Shown one piece after another: positions 25,969 to 36,543 of a stretch of 40,013 nt of DNA (position 1 is the stretch's first letter; the number at the start of each line of letters is the position of its first letter). This DNA is from Gracilaria caudata. Lineage: Eukaryota > Rhodophyta > Florideophyceae > Gracilariales > Gracilariaceae. The translations under genes were made by a program, and so were the position numbers. The stretch covers positions 1,220 to 41,232 of the forward strand of contig JASCIV010000132.1 in the NCBI GenBank assembly GCA_030374735.1, in the 5' to 3' direction. The notes below the pieces were generated by a model that was not told the origin of the DNA, made no database searches, and saw nothing but the letters and a program-made list of their open reading frames with translations.

Positions 25969-27019
25969 ATGCTCTCCGTTCGAAACGATACAGATCCTAC
26001 TGCCAACTACCCACCCGAGGATGCATTCCAATCCTTCGTAATTGGATTCATGGATCCTTGGAACGAAGACTCCGGTGATGAGATGAATGCTGAGGGAGTC
26101 TTCGCTGAGGGGTCGGATGATCTCCGTAATTCCAACCAAAATTGCGAACGTGATCTCACTGCGAAGGAGGCAGATGATATACTGAAATTGAGTCAAACTA
26201 CCTCCACCATTTTACGCACCCTGTCACAGACACGTCCAATTAATTTCGATCGGAAGAGCCCACTTGGTTTTCGCGAACTAAAGCGTCTGTGGTTCTATCT
26301 GATCCTTGAATATCGCAATGCTACTGATAAACGTGGTGCAATCGGTCCAAATATTGTGACGTCGTCGGCTCGAAACGCTTGGTTCTGCAACATCCTGATG
26401 AACGCAGGTATTCTAGAGTTGGAACCGAAGAACGAAGGTTGTTCGTATTCCTGCTGATACTGGCTGTAGGCTCTCAAACCTTTCAAACGTTTTCAAGACC
26501 CAATCGAAGGACGATCAGTTAGCGATCCTCGGTCGTTACGAAGCCCGTTTCAGTGAGAAACTTTACTCTAGTCCAAATGCGATTACGACAATTGTCGTTC
26601 CTGTCAACATCGAACAGGTTCATTGGGAAGCGTTTTTGGGGGGTAGGATTGAAAGGAAAGAGTGAGAAATCTACTGGGGGGACAGTCATCGCTTTGACTG
26701 TCCAGTGAAATGTAGAATTCTTGTGACATCGATGATTGATCACGCACTGCGCGAGAAGAAGGACTGGGTCGTGAAGAAGGAGAAATACATGTTGGAAGTA
26801 CTGGGGTGTCAACTGCAGAAGGACTCACATAGCTGTGGCGCACATGTGACATCCATGATGAGTCACTTCGCACGAACACTTGGTGTGATGCCGAATGTGA
26901 AGTTTGTTCAACAGCACCCACCGAATCTAGTAGAAACCTATCGCTGGACCTGCGGCCTGCGTGGAAGCTCGAGTGCGTATGATAATGGCAGTCAGTCATA
27001 TGCTGCCGATATCGAATGA
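25969..27019 (+). pseudogene. MULE-borne Ulp1-like (C48) cysteine protease region
   Basis: The 5' part (25969-26457, frame 1) reads NDTDPTANYPPEDAF and later FRELKRLWFYLILEYRNATD. A frame change near 26435-26445 leads to frame 2: RIPADTGCRLSNLSNVFK, then IVVPVNIEQVHWEAF with the catalytic His, then after an in-frame TGA (about 26663-26665) EIYWGDSHRFDCP with the catalytic Asp, and QKDSHSCGAHV with the oxyanion Gln and nucleophile Cys. H-D-Q-C order and spacing are those of SUMO-protease-type Ulp1 peptidases, which plant MULEs (Kaonashi-like) also capture or carry. The domain is intact by residue but split by one frameshift and one stop. It lies upstream of the transposase in the same orientation. 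Confidence 0.8.
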
Positions 27020-27351
27020 ATTTGCACCATCAAAAATTCCTATGCAGCGCCGGGAGGAGCTATATGCCGGAACACATATGAATAAAGATGGTGAGACTGC
27101 GGTTGAAAGGGGTAGTACAGCGAAAGGGTCTGGATCGAAGCCTGCAGGAGGTGAGAAGGGTGGCAGCGGGGACGTAGGAGCCAAGGAGCAGGCAAGCAAT
27201 TTGAAGCGAAACAGGGATTCTAAAGAACTTCTGGGTTGAGGAGGAGAGCCGAAGGGAGGTTCTGCTGGGACGAAAAAAAACGCGAGAAGCGCATAAAGGA
27301 CGAGACCAAACTCGTAAAGCTCACAAGAAGCCAGCTGTTAGTGGCAAGTAA

Positions 27352-28418
27352 CGAGCTGTGAGTGGTAAGGAGAAGGATTCTGATGACACATCGTGTGTGG
27401 AGTGGACTGTTTTGGATCTTCCAAAGTATGTGTTCGACCTCTGTGAGTCAGAGAGGTATGAGTACGGGGTACAGTTTTGTGAACCCCTCACGAGGTCACG
27501 ACAGTATGGACTCAATGTGAGACTTCGGTGTCTCAGGTTCAAGAAGAAGCACCCTGGTTGTGGATGTAAGGCAGTCTTTATGGCGAAAGCCCTTTTGAAC
27601 GAAAAGGGATGGGTCCTCTCCTGCACGAATGTTCATAACCTTGAACGTCTCGAACATGATATACGGAGCGGAAAGACCAAACGAAGGGACGCCATTCGTG
27701 CTACTATCAAGAAAAACGCACCAACACGGTTGCGCATACCTTTCATCACCTTCACACCCCAGAAACAGGTTGACGCCGGGAGGACAATGACTGTCGCCGC
27801 GAGTGAATGGGGTTCAGATGCATACGACTTCATGGACACCCTTCCTTCTAGACCCTCTGCTGCATTGATGGGTGGCACTAGGAGGCCTCCTGTCGATGAA
27901 GAGCATATGCGCTCACAGCCCCAAATGCGGGAATGCAGAATTGAGAGGGCCCAAGAGATCCTCTCGATACCAAGCGGATCATCGAGTTCGGTACAAGTTG
28001 TCGAAATGGATGGGAAAAAGGACGCTTCCCCCTCTAAAGATAGTTGTGTTCGTGACGTTACAGAACAAGTGACGCAACCGAGACGTCGCACGGAGAACGA
28101 GGTAAGATTCAGATTACTTTCATTTCCCAACACTGACCTACTCACATTCAAACATACTGTGTATCCCAGAATGCGTCCCCATCCATGGCTCTACATCCAG
28201 ATTCTAGCGAGGAAGAGGCTCCGGGCTCCCATTTCGGTGACACTGGGTCAGTACTTGGAGGTTTTTCAGCTCCGTGCTTATCGAATTCCGATAACACGGT
28301 CAGCTCAACCTCCAATGAGGAGTTCAGGACGGAGGAGTGCGTCCGTCGAGGGTTTGTTGCGTACCTCGACCAAATGGATGGGGGTGAGCAACATGAGGTG
28401 TTGCAACACCTTCAGTAA
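27352..28418 (+). pseudogene. MULE zinc-finger segment, two exons
   Basis: Exon A (27352-28101) reads KDSDDTSCVEWTVLDLPKYV, then KKHPGCGCKAVFMAKALL, GWVLSCTNVHN and EHD: a Cys/His pattern like the DNA-binding fingers at MULE N-termini. Removing a 68-nt intron (28102-28169) joins exon B in frame (TENE|NASPSMALHPDSSEEEAPG), which ends at TAA 28416-28418. Just upstream, AVSGK-stop-RAVSGK at about 27337-27369 shows a small duplication with an in-frame stop, and a coding-like frame continues back to about 27210. Whether this is the C-terminus of the protease gene or the N-terminus of the transposase is unclear. Exon B leads straight into the finger of the transposase, favouring the latter. Confidence 0.6.
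28102..28169 (+). other. Predicted 68-nt intron in MULE gene
   Basis: Donor GTAAGA directly after GAG, acceptor TATCCCAG, length 68 nt. Removal keeps phase 0 and joins two acidic/Ser-rich coding stretches. Confidence 0.7.
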
Positions 28419-30868
28419 ATCGCCGAATATTTCGGGTTCAACGTCTTTACCAGGGATTCTAAGGATAAAGAGGAGAACAGAAAAAGGTACTACTGCGCGT
28501 CGATCTCAAATTTGCTACAATGTATGATGAGCACTACAAATGCCCGTACAGTCTGAAAGTTCGAAGAGTGCGAGTGTCTGAAAGTGGGAAACGGAAGCAT
28601 ATATTCTGTGCTGATTTCGCTAAAGCTTATCATAATCACCCTCCGAAATTCAACGAGCTACGACGTAAGCCCTCTCCAGCAATGGAGCGCGAAGCGAAGC
28701 ATTTTACGTAATACTCTACATCTCCAGTATAATGTAGTTTTCAAACTGATCGGAACGAAGTATGGGGTTCTGGTGGACAGGGAGTTGTTCAGAAAACGTC
28801 TGAAGTACATGTACGATACTCAATACCCGAGGCATAATGAATGCCTCAGGTTATACCAAAATCTGCTTGACCTACAATCTAAGAACCCGAGGCACAGAAT
28901 ATACTGTCGTACTAACAGTGACAACGGCCTTCAGTGTGTAGCTTGGAGTTTGGAGGACTGGGTGCGTGACTACGAAGGATATGGCATAGTCCCGGGTGTC
29001 TCTGTCGATTGTAAAGCGATCGCCAATCGCTTTAATCTTCCCCTCGTGAGCATAAACGGGCGTTACAATGACTGCAACCTCACGACATTATTCATGGGTT
29101 ATATGGGAGATGAAACCACGGTAAGTTTCGTTTGTGTACTTGAGCGTTTTAGAGAGTGCATGCGCATTTCTCCCTCGTCGTTTACTGTGGACCAGTGTGC
29201 ATCAATTATTGGAGGCAGAAGGGAGGTGTTTTCCATATCGTTCATCATGTTGGATGACTGGCACCTGAATAAGAACCAGGGTCCCAACATCGAACGGTGG
29301 TGCAAGTCATTAGGGAGGACCGACTTGGCTACGAAAATGGGAGCGGGCCTGTTTGTGCTTCGCAAAAGCACAACTGTAGACAAGTTTGAAGCGCGTAGGA
29401 CGCAATTCGAACAAAGATACTTTTACAACTTTCGAGGGAAAGTACTGCAATGGTGCAAATATCTTTATCGCGACAATCCTTCAATGCTGATGCGATGTTT
29501 CAAGGATTTGAAGCTCCCGTACAGGTTTCTTTTCCAGGGATCGTGGTTCTGCGAAGCATCTCATTCGAGGTACAGACACATCATTTTGAACGACGATGTC
29601 CCATTCTCGCAAGTACCGCACGTCATGGCCCCCCTCACAGAACCTTTGAAATTTGAACGCTGGAACAAGGCCTCCATACGAGATACGGCACTGAGAAACC
29701 GTCTCCTCACATCAGGACTTCTGCTGTAATTGGAAACTGCAACCACCCTTATCCAACACTTCACGAGTTATAGTATAACACACTTCCTGGAGAAGAGTGT
29801 GCGGTATTCATCACACTACAAACAACCGATGCTACGGTTCTCCCTGCACGTGACGCGCAGTTCAATTTTGATATTGACATAGAGGATCTGCAGCTGTCTT
29901 CCGAACAACCCATTGTAGTGTTCTCTCTCACAAGGTACCAGACCACAGAAGGCACTGCTTCTCATAAAAGTCACCAAAACAGTGCATACAATATATACCT
30001 GCAAAGGCGCCCCGACTCTCCGGAGAGGCCCACCGGGAAATGCAGTTGCAGAAACATGACGGCGTGGGGAATTCCATGCTCTCACATCACCCGTCTTTTC
30101 GTCGTCTTCAGTGATGTAGTGGACCGGTGGCCCCAAATTAGATAGGCTCTTCCTCAAAATTGCCATATCTCGGACAACTGGCACCCATACTGGAGCAGAG
30201 ACCCAAATTGTTGGACAATAGCGCATATATTGAAGCTGCGGGAGACCGCCACCGGCTTCATTGCTGATAAAGGGCAAACAAAACCACTCAACGACCGAGT
30301 CCCTGGAAATCAACCTCGGAATTCCGTCGTACACAATAGCTCCGAGATATCGGAGCAGAGAGTCAACCAGGTTCTTGCTGAGCTCAAGGAACAGCGAAGA
30401 CGCGAGATATCGTCCTATGCGATTTACGCTGATTGTAGGTCGCTCTGTGACCAGATGCATCGCGTAGCTCAAAGCCATGGAGACATAGCGGTCCAGAGCC
30501 TCAAACAATACTTAAATGCCGGTCTGAAGGAGCTCAATGCCGGCCGCTATCCCCACAGACCCCAAGATGCCCTACCAACTCCAGCCGTTGTACCTGATCT
30601 TCCAACAGCGCCGGGAAGTGGTATCGCTGTGGTAATTGAGAACCCCAAGGCCGGCTTGGGCGCTCGCGCGAGGAAGCGAAAAAAGGGTTTCCTGCAACGA
30701 GGAAAGTCAGAGCTTCAGAAGCTCAATCCTCACAGAGAACTTCCATTGCTCTCGTCCCAGAACCCGAGAAATGCAGATAGCGTTACGTTTTCTGGTTCAG
30801 CCTCTATATCGAACCCTCAAGAAGCTATCAATAGAGCTCTCTATGTTGGAGACCATCCCGACAATTAA
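28419..30868 (+). pseudogene. MULE transposase with FAR1-like finger, DDE and SWIM domains, broken
   Basis: In order: IAEYFGFNVFTRDSKDKEEN and RYYCAS (frame 0), then YKCPYSLKVRRVRV and CADFAKAYHNHPP (frame 2), a FAR1/WRKY-GCM1-type C-C-H-H finger; then from about 28707 frame 0 with the MULE core, PGVSVDCKAIANRFNLPLV (first Asp), SSFTVDQCASI (second Asp) and LDDWHLNKN, to TAA at 29727-29729; then frame 2 with the SWIM finger CSCRNMTAWGIPCSH (about 30041-30085); then from about 30230 a C-terminal region (LNDRVPGNQPRNSVV, later GARARKRKKGFLQRGKSELQ). At least one stop (28416-28418) and three or four frame changes break it. All key blocks are present and in order, so it decayed recently or the read contains errors. 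Confidence 0.83.
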
Positions 30869-31149
30869 TATGGAGCATACAACCAGTATTCAGTACATAG
30901 AAGGAATATGTGAACACTTTGTTAGCTGGGCTTCGTCGTACCTACCTACTATGCTGAGGACTCGATAATGAAGCAGTAAAGTAATTAGGCGAGCTGGAAC
31001 GCATATTGCTTGCGATACGCACGCACAAAACGAGGTGTGTGAAGGACAAGCGTATCGATATTGCAAATTGGATGCGCGAAGGAGAACGGCTTTGGTGTAC
31101 GGTCTGGGGATTAGGCTAACTCTTTGGGTGGCTTTGGCGCGGTTTAATT

Positions 31150-31417
31150 CCTTTCGATTTCAAAAGCGTGCGCAGTGACAGCTCGGTAGAAGATGTCACG
31201 CCGCTGGAGGTGTTGTACGTGACTCTGAAGATCTGACGAAGAAACAATAGGTTTCTGAGCCACGGAGGTTCTACTGACTTGGCACGCTCTCAATGGTGAG
31301 AGAGGATCTGGGAGAGCCTCCATGGTTTACGGAGGATCCTCTGTAATATCTCTCATATGAGGGGAGGTTCTGGGGCCTTCTTATACGACCGGTACGATGC
31401 GCAGGTTCTCCAGGGGC
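31150..31417 (-). repeat. MULE terminal inverted repeat, right
   Basis: The inverted partner of 25523-25790. Read on the minus strand it starts GCCCCTGGAGAACC and then follows the left copy with scattered substitutions. Confidence 0.92.
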
Positions 31418-31428
31418 CGTTACTTAAC
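31418..31428 (+). repeat. MULE target-site duplication, right copy
   Basis: CGTTACTTAAC, identical to 25512-25522. Confidence 0.92.
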
Positions 31429-32060
31429 CGATCGCGGACCGCCAGGCGCACTGCAACGAGGCTAGCTGTTGAGCGCAGACGCAGCGGAAACCCAAATCAC
31501 ATGGCGATTGAACGCCGAAATTGAATAAGTATTTTTTTTGATTCTGTCCCTCGTCGCGGTAAGAGAAAGGACCTCAGGAGGTTACTTATGTCAATCAGTG
31601 ATGAGACCATTAGAAGTTATCGCTAAAACATAAAGCTTTCCTATCTTGCCCACGGCTTGCGGCATACAAGGCCTCCATCCTGGCAAAGTTTCAACTAATT
31701 TGGGTAATCCAAAGCGAAAACGTTTTTTTAATTTTCGAGTAACTGTCTCAGGTCTGGGCAACTGCTGATATGTGTTTTCTCGAATGCCGCCAGATTTCTG
31801 ATCGGCTGGCGCCTTGAGTTTTCCTGGATGCTGCATTGTAGAAGAGTTAGCCAAACGATGACCCCCGTTTATGCCCAATGTTGGAGAGCAAATTTTTGTT
31901 TACAACGCTCTGTAGCGAAAACTAAGCTTTTGACCCTATGTAAAAGGTCACCTGACGCGTGACTGGCGATCTGCAAGGACTCATGTTATCCTTTGTAAGT
32001 ACCTTCCCATAAGGTAAGTAGCTCCGATGATAAACAATTTGTACGCCTGTAAAACAACTT
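31429..32060. other. Continuation of the interrupted element, no clear gene
   Basis: Directly continues the sequence interrupted at 25522, so it should be the 3' end of the pogo-like element. It includes a T-run at about 31532-31539. The minus-strand frame 31591-31878 (95 codons, basic) shows no recognisable domain. I could not find the pogo terminal repeat. Confidence 0.4.
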
Positions 32061-32134
32061 CAATGAACACTCACTGCTGTACTGCACAGCAGTGAACGTT
32101 CACTGCGGTGCAGTACAGCAGTGAACGTCCACTG
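32061..32134. repeat. Three palindromic CAGTGAACGTTCACTG-type motifs
   Basis: CAATGAACACTCACTG (32061-32076), the perfect 18-bp palindrome GCAGTGAACGTTCACTGC (32089-32106) and CAGTGAACGTCCACTG (32119-32134), spaced about 30 bp. Between them CACTGCTGT and ACAGCAGTG form another inverted pair. The same core forms the array at 36544-36850. Confidence 0.85.
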
Positions 32135-33130
32135 TAAGTATAGCGCCGTGGCTCCGTTGCGTCCTCAGCGTCGCAAATGTGCCAGGATGATGATCATCTG
32201 CAACTCCTGGCCCGAGACCCTCTCCATTCACAGAGATACCAAACGCGTTCAAACCCCCGCCCAGCGTCGATAAAGGGCTGCCACCACGGTTTGCGCTCCG
32301 CCACTACCGCCTCTAAAGGGCATTCTCGTCGCCCTACACGCTGTCATTCAGCTAGTGATCGTGCCACCCAACGCATGAAATACTTCCTGCGCCTCTACTG
32401 CGCCTTTCGTACGTCACGGAGTCTAAAAGCACTAACTTTAAACAGTCCTTATGACAAAAACAATATGCCCTTTGTCTAAAGCAATAATCGCGAACTCCCA
32501 CTGCGCTGCACGAAAGTTCTATTGGATGCTGTGATTTGGCTGTGCAGTGTCGTTCCATTGTTTGGGCTCTGGTTTGACCATACGATCACAGCTCGGACTT
32601 TCCCTTGTGTCGCCTTCGAAAACCATAACAGAACGCGCAGCAAAAACATTAAGTCACCGCCCAAGAATGTGCTGCGTAACGACTGCAGAGGAAAGGCAAC
32701 TTTTTCCTTGCATCTTCTCAAATTAGAGTTACTAGTGTTTGTGAGAGAAGTGCTCAGAAAATGATGTGTTCTCACTTAAACTCCGTAACGACGTTCAACT
32801 ATTCATCTGTCTGATAGTGCTCTGTTGTTTATTCGCAATGTCCTCTCGTGCTGCCAAAACGTTTATTACAATCGTGACGTTATGTAGAATGCGTTTTGCA
32901 TTGGGCGCTCAAATGTTACCTTTGCCCTCTACTGCACCTCGCAAATCTATCACATGAACGCATCTACTGGGTCAGAGCTTCATGTGCACTGCCTTCACTG
33001 CTTCATTACTGCGCTCTGCTGCAATGCCCTCACATCTTTAGCAGGTTAAGCTCTTTTGCATCAAGGAAACCTCTCCTCAGCGCTGAGAATGAGATATGCC
33101 TGGTCACTGGTTTTATTCCGCTTCAGCTGT
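32135..33130. other. Spacer, no supported gene
   Basis: 996 bp with short open frames on both strands but no domain, RNA or repeat that I can support. Confidence 0.35.
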
Positions 33131-34378
33131 TTAAACTTTTCTGCGATATACTGTTTCGATTACCTCATCAAATGCCTTCAGGTTGTCATGAAATATAACC
33201 TCGAGAGCAACAAAAACAAAGTAGTGATCCGTGACCTCGTCTCTGATGAGCGAAAAAGAATCGGTCATCTTCAAGACGTCCACACCCGCTCGGGTCGTTG
33301 GTACCAAATTACCATTATCCACAATTTTTTGGAACACTTTGGCTGTCAATCGTTTGAGTCCGTCCCAGAAAAGACAGATCTCCCCAAACATCCTCAGCTC
33401 AGGCAGTATATTGTCACCCGTATCAATCGCATGCTGCAAAGCACTGGCGGTGATGCTAGCCACTAATTTCGAGTTCCCATCTTCGTTAAGGACAGCAAGG
33501 AATGGATAACAACAACCGCAATCCTTTGTTCGAACTTCTGTTGTTCCCGGATTCTTCTTCCTCTTAACAATACAGCTTCGCGCAAGGGTGACACTCCCTG
33601 AATTTACCCAGTGCTCTTCTACTAATTCCCGTCGTGATTCCGACATTGCCGTTCCAAATGGAATACAAGCGCATAAATCTTGCACTAAAGAAGAATATTT
33701 TTGAACACAACGCATACCGGTCTCAGAAAACCCGTCACGAACTCCAGAATTCTGGAGTGCACCTCCACAGAGCAGTCTCTCGTAGCCCATGTGGTGTATG
33801 AGTGGAATAAAATCATTGATTCTTAATAGAAAGAGTTTCGTAAATTCTCTTTCGCTTCTGGGCTTCAAATCCCCGATCCATTTGACTTTCTTTTCTTCGT
33901 CTTCGAGAAGCGAGCAAGAAAGCTCACGATATATTGTAGTGAAAACATGCCACTGAAAACCTATCGCCATAAACCAGAACATTAATGGCAAATCACGGAG
34001 CCAAGACGGCAAACTGCTTTGTAGCTCAAAAATCCAGTTAATGACAATAACGGCCTTTTCCTCGGACTTAAACGTTCCTTCCTCTTCATCTTCTCGTCCG
34101 GATGTCTGGACACCCCGCAAACCCCGCCAGAGTAGCCCCAAATTCTTTTGAAGCGCTTTCGAAATTCTGTTGGACCTTGCAGACCGAGAACGAAGTTTGT
34201 CCAGCTCCGCTTTGATATTATCCCGTAGATTGTCGACTGCATCTGAAGTCCGTGCACGCAATCGTTGTAGGAGATTATCCCCATTTCTGGAGAGGTTCAG
34301 GGCCAAGAACTTTTCATGAATTTGGGACAAGGTTTTACCCAAATATAGAGTTTTAAGAACTTCTTGGTAGACCTCCAT
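33131..34378 (-). CDS. Intact 415-codon ORF of unknown function
   Basis: An uninterrupted 415-residue frame in a region where neighbours are broken. The ATG at 34378 is fixed by an in-frame TAG 12 nt upstream. Residues about 30-75 are charged and helical (DAVDNLRDNIKAELDKLRSR), probably coiled coil. Residues about 125-150 include a hydrophobic LPLMFWFMAIGFQWHVF segment that may be buried or membrane-associated. The C-terminal half has a Cys cluster (TKDCGCCYPFLAVL) and a mixed alpha/beta look. I recognise no family and no catalytic motif. It lies downstream of the tyrosine-recombinase pseudogene on the same strand, so it may be an accessory gene of that element. Its intactness suggests recent origin or selection. 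Confidence 0.6.
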   Translation of the reverse strand: MEVYQEVLKTLYLGKTLSQIHEKFLALNLSRNGDNLLQRLRARTSDAVDNLRDNIKAELDKLRSRSARSNRISKALQKNLGLLWRGLRGVQTSGREDEEEGTFKSEEKAVIVINWIFELQSSLPSWLRDLPLMFWFMAIGFQWHVFTTIYRELSCSLLEDEEKKVKWIGDLKPRSEREFTKLFLLRINDFIPLIHHMGYERLLCGGALQNSGVRDGFSETGMRCVQKYSSLVQDLCACIPFGTAMSESRRELVEEHWVNSGSVTLARSCIVKRKKNPGTTEVRTKDCGCCYPFLAVLNEDGNSKLVASITASALQHAIDTGDNILPELRMFGEICLFWDGLKRLTAKVFQKIVDNGNLVPTTRAGVDVLKMTDSFSLIRDEVTDHYFVFVALEVIFHDNLKAFDEVIETVYRRKV

Positions 34379-35123
34379 TTGTTCACCGGGCTAAGAGCAG
34401 CCGAAGAAGAGGAGGTAGTGACGGCCGTGGTTCATGTTGCCGGCAGTGACATGATCGGAAGCACTGTCATGTTGCGCGAGCCTCTGCAGTTGGTTGGTAA
34501 ATGGTGTTTGATAAGAAACAACGAGAGTGCTGTACACGTTGACAGCGGAAACAAAGCACATCACTGTATCCTTGGGGCAGCTATGGAGAGGAGAATACCG
34601 TACACCACGCTCGTACTCTTCTTACCCCTACGAAAAAAGATTTAGACCCTGCACCTTACTTTGCTCGTGCTCATCGATTGCTTGCATGCGAGCAATGAGC
34701 GCTAAGTAGAACAGAAACGTAAACCGTCCGCACGAATCACTAACCGTGGAAGGCCTGCTCTGGGGATTGCAACGTCTGGTCAATCCAATTGCCACTGGAA
34801 CACACGACAGAAGGGCTGACCGCAAAGAAGAAACCATGTGCGGCTTGAATGCCACTAAAAGATGCTAGGGATACGATTCGTGAGCTATAAGAACAGATAG
34901 TGAGGTCCATGGCGTTTTTTTGTCTTTGTTCACAATCAGTTGATGCTGCAGCAGCACTGCGTAGAGTGAAAATATTGCAAGTAGCAACGCAATCTAGACA
35001 GATATATCAAATCCACTGCCCGTACGGATCCATGCGAGCAGCTTTCATGAGTAGGCGTGCTTCTTGTGTTCTACTTACTTTTCTAAGTTTAATACGTCAC
35101 TCGTCGTCGTTATCATCCATTTG
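34379..35123. other. Spacer between orphan ORF and recombinase
   Basis: 745 bp. Open frames such as 34628-34855 (-) and 34364-34645 (+) lack recognisable features. I see no repeats and no gene I can support. Confidence 0.35.
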
Positions 35124-36541
35124 CTAATCATGAACTGTACTCGCATGGTTCAAGAACGCCTCTACTGTGCTAAAACGGGGAAGCTGTGTCTGGCAATCGT
35201 TATACTCTTCGCAGTAATTTGAGTAAGAGGTAGACTCAGAAGATTTGGCGATTTCCATTACAAAGTCATCTTTGTATCCAAGCGAGCGATAGAGCTGTAC
35301 ACGTCCACGTTTAACAGAATATCCCGAGTAGACCTGAACATCAGATTCTCCTATTCCCACGGAAACCAACCGGCTGTGAAGGAAATCAGTGAACTTGGAA
35401 ACCGAGAACGCAGTGTCATGTTGCAGGAGATATCCGGCATTTGTTTTTTCAAATTGCAAAACAGATTGCCTTCGAAGGGCCCACAGAGACATAACCATGA
35501 TAGTAAAGCCACGAAGAGGTCCATTATTGACGAGTATCTTAACTTACTACATCCCCTCCACTCGCGAAGTTCATACGCTCTCTCCGTAGTTGAGTTTCTA
35601 GTCGCTACCGGTATGGTAAGAGTTATTCCGATGATCAAAGTTGAACAGTTCTGATAGGACAGCTTTAGAACCTCATCGAACCTCAAACCAAGGTTGAGAC
35701 CAACGACTAGAATTGCGTGCAGCAAAACGTCGCACGCGGAAACTGTACTTCCACTTACGAACCAAAAGTGCTCAGAAATATCGCAAATGAGGCCAAAAGT
35801 GATCGGCCTGACTCTCCTGCGCACTAGTCCTTTCCGTGGTATAGTAACGCGATAAGCTTTTCGAAATCTATTCAGATCTTCGTTGTTAATGAGAGGATTT
35901 CCTAAGGATCCTTCGGCCGCTTTCGGGTTCCATGCAGAGCGATGTCTTTAGTTGAGATAAACATTTCGAAGTCCTCGACATAAGGCCAGAATTGACTCGT
36001 AAGTAAGCATGTCATCTTTTCCATAGTTGCAATGCTGCGCAAGTAGATTAATGACAAGCTCTGAACTTGAAGGTGCCACTACATAAGAATCACCGGCTTT
36101 CATGTGTGAGGCAAAAGAAAGCAACAGTCGCTCCGACTTTTTCGTGTTCGCCTTCGAAGAGACACAATTCGCGGTTTGCACGAGATCTTCTACAGGAAGG
36201 AGCGATTGAAGCTGCTCAGATCCTTTTCGTCGATTCCTTCGTCTAGATCTCCCCTTCATATTGTTCACTACTCCATCGTACTTTCTCGTCATCTTTTTTG
36301 AAATGATTGGTCTTAGTTCAACTGGACCTAAAACCAAACCAAAACAAACACCCTTTTGCTGGACTTCGTCCAGTGCTCGACTCCCAAGGTGTGGTGGGAA
36401 ACCGTAGACCGGCAAAATATAGTGGGTTTTGTTCAAAACACAAGGCCATTGCCGTGCGCGCTTTTGACCAAAGTGCCACAGCTCACCCCGCATCTTCAGA
36501 CCTCCAACTAATTTCTGTGAACTTACATTAGCCCAAATCAT
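35124..36541 (-). pseudogene. Tyrosine recombinase, Crypton-like, broken
   Basis: From ATG 36541 the frame runs to TAA at 35948-35950 and continues in the same frame to about 35400, then shifts by one base into the frame ending at 35124, about 470 codons in all. The first part is basic (KGRSRRRNRRKG), then a helical core-binding-like region (VVAPSSSELVINLLAQHC). After the stop come GNPLINNEDLNRFRKAY and the catalytic-domain box LNLGLRFDEVLKLSYQN with the box I Arg (35681-35683). The shifted frame has FSVSKFTDFLHSRLVSVGI, YSGYSVKRG where HxxR is expected, and STSYSNYCEEY with the likely nucleophile Tyr (35214-35216). HxxR reads Y-x-x-K, so the enzyme would be inactive even if joined. DIRS/Ngaro recombinases are the alternative, but I see no reverse transcriptase. 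Confidence 0.72.
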
Positions 36542-36543
36542 GA

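Larger units (their letters stand above)
25523..31417. mobile_element. Complete Mutator-like element (MULE), 5.9 kb, nested in a pogo element
   Basis: It is bounded by about 270-bp inverted repeats and a perfect 9-11-bp duplication (CGTTACTTAAC). Inside, all on the plus strand, are a Ulp1-type protease region (25969-27019), a zinc-finger segment with an intron (27352-28418) and a broken MULE transposase with FAR1-like finger, DDE and SWIM parts (28419-30868). It interrupts the 3' tail of the pogo-like gene at 25.5 kb, so it is the younger insertion. The target duplication is perfect, yet the genes carry several frameshifts and stops, so it is no longer autonomous as read. Confidence 0.93.

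Noticed and set aside
28102..28169. Reading through the intron as a long 389-codon ORF
   Set aside because: The read-through sequence after 28101 loses acidic/Ser-rich character, while splicing leads in frame to a coding-like exon.
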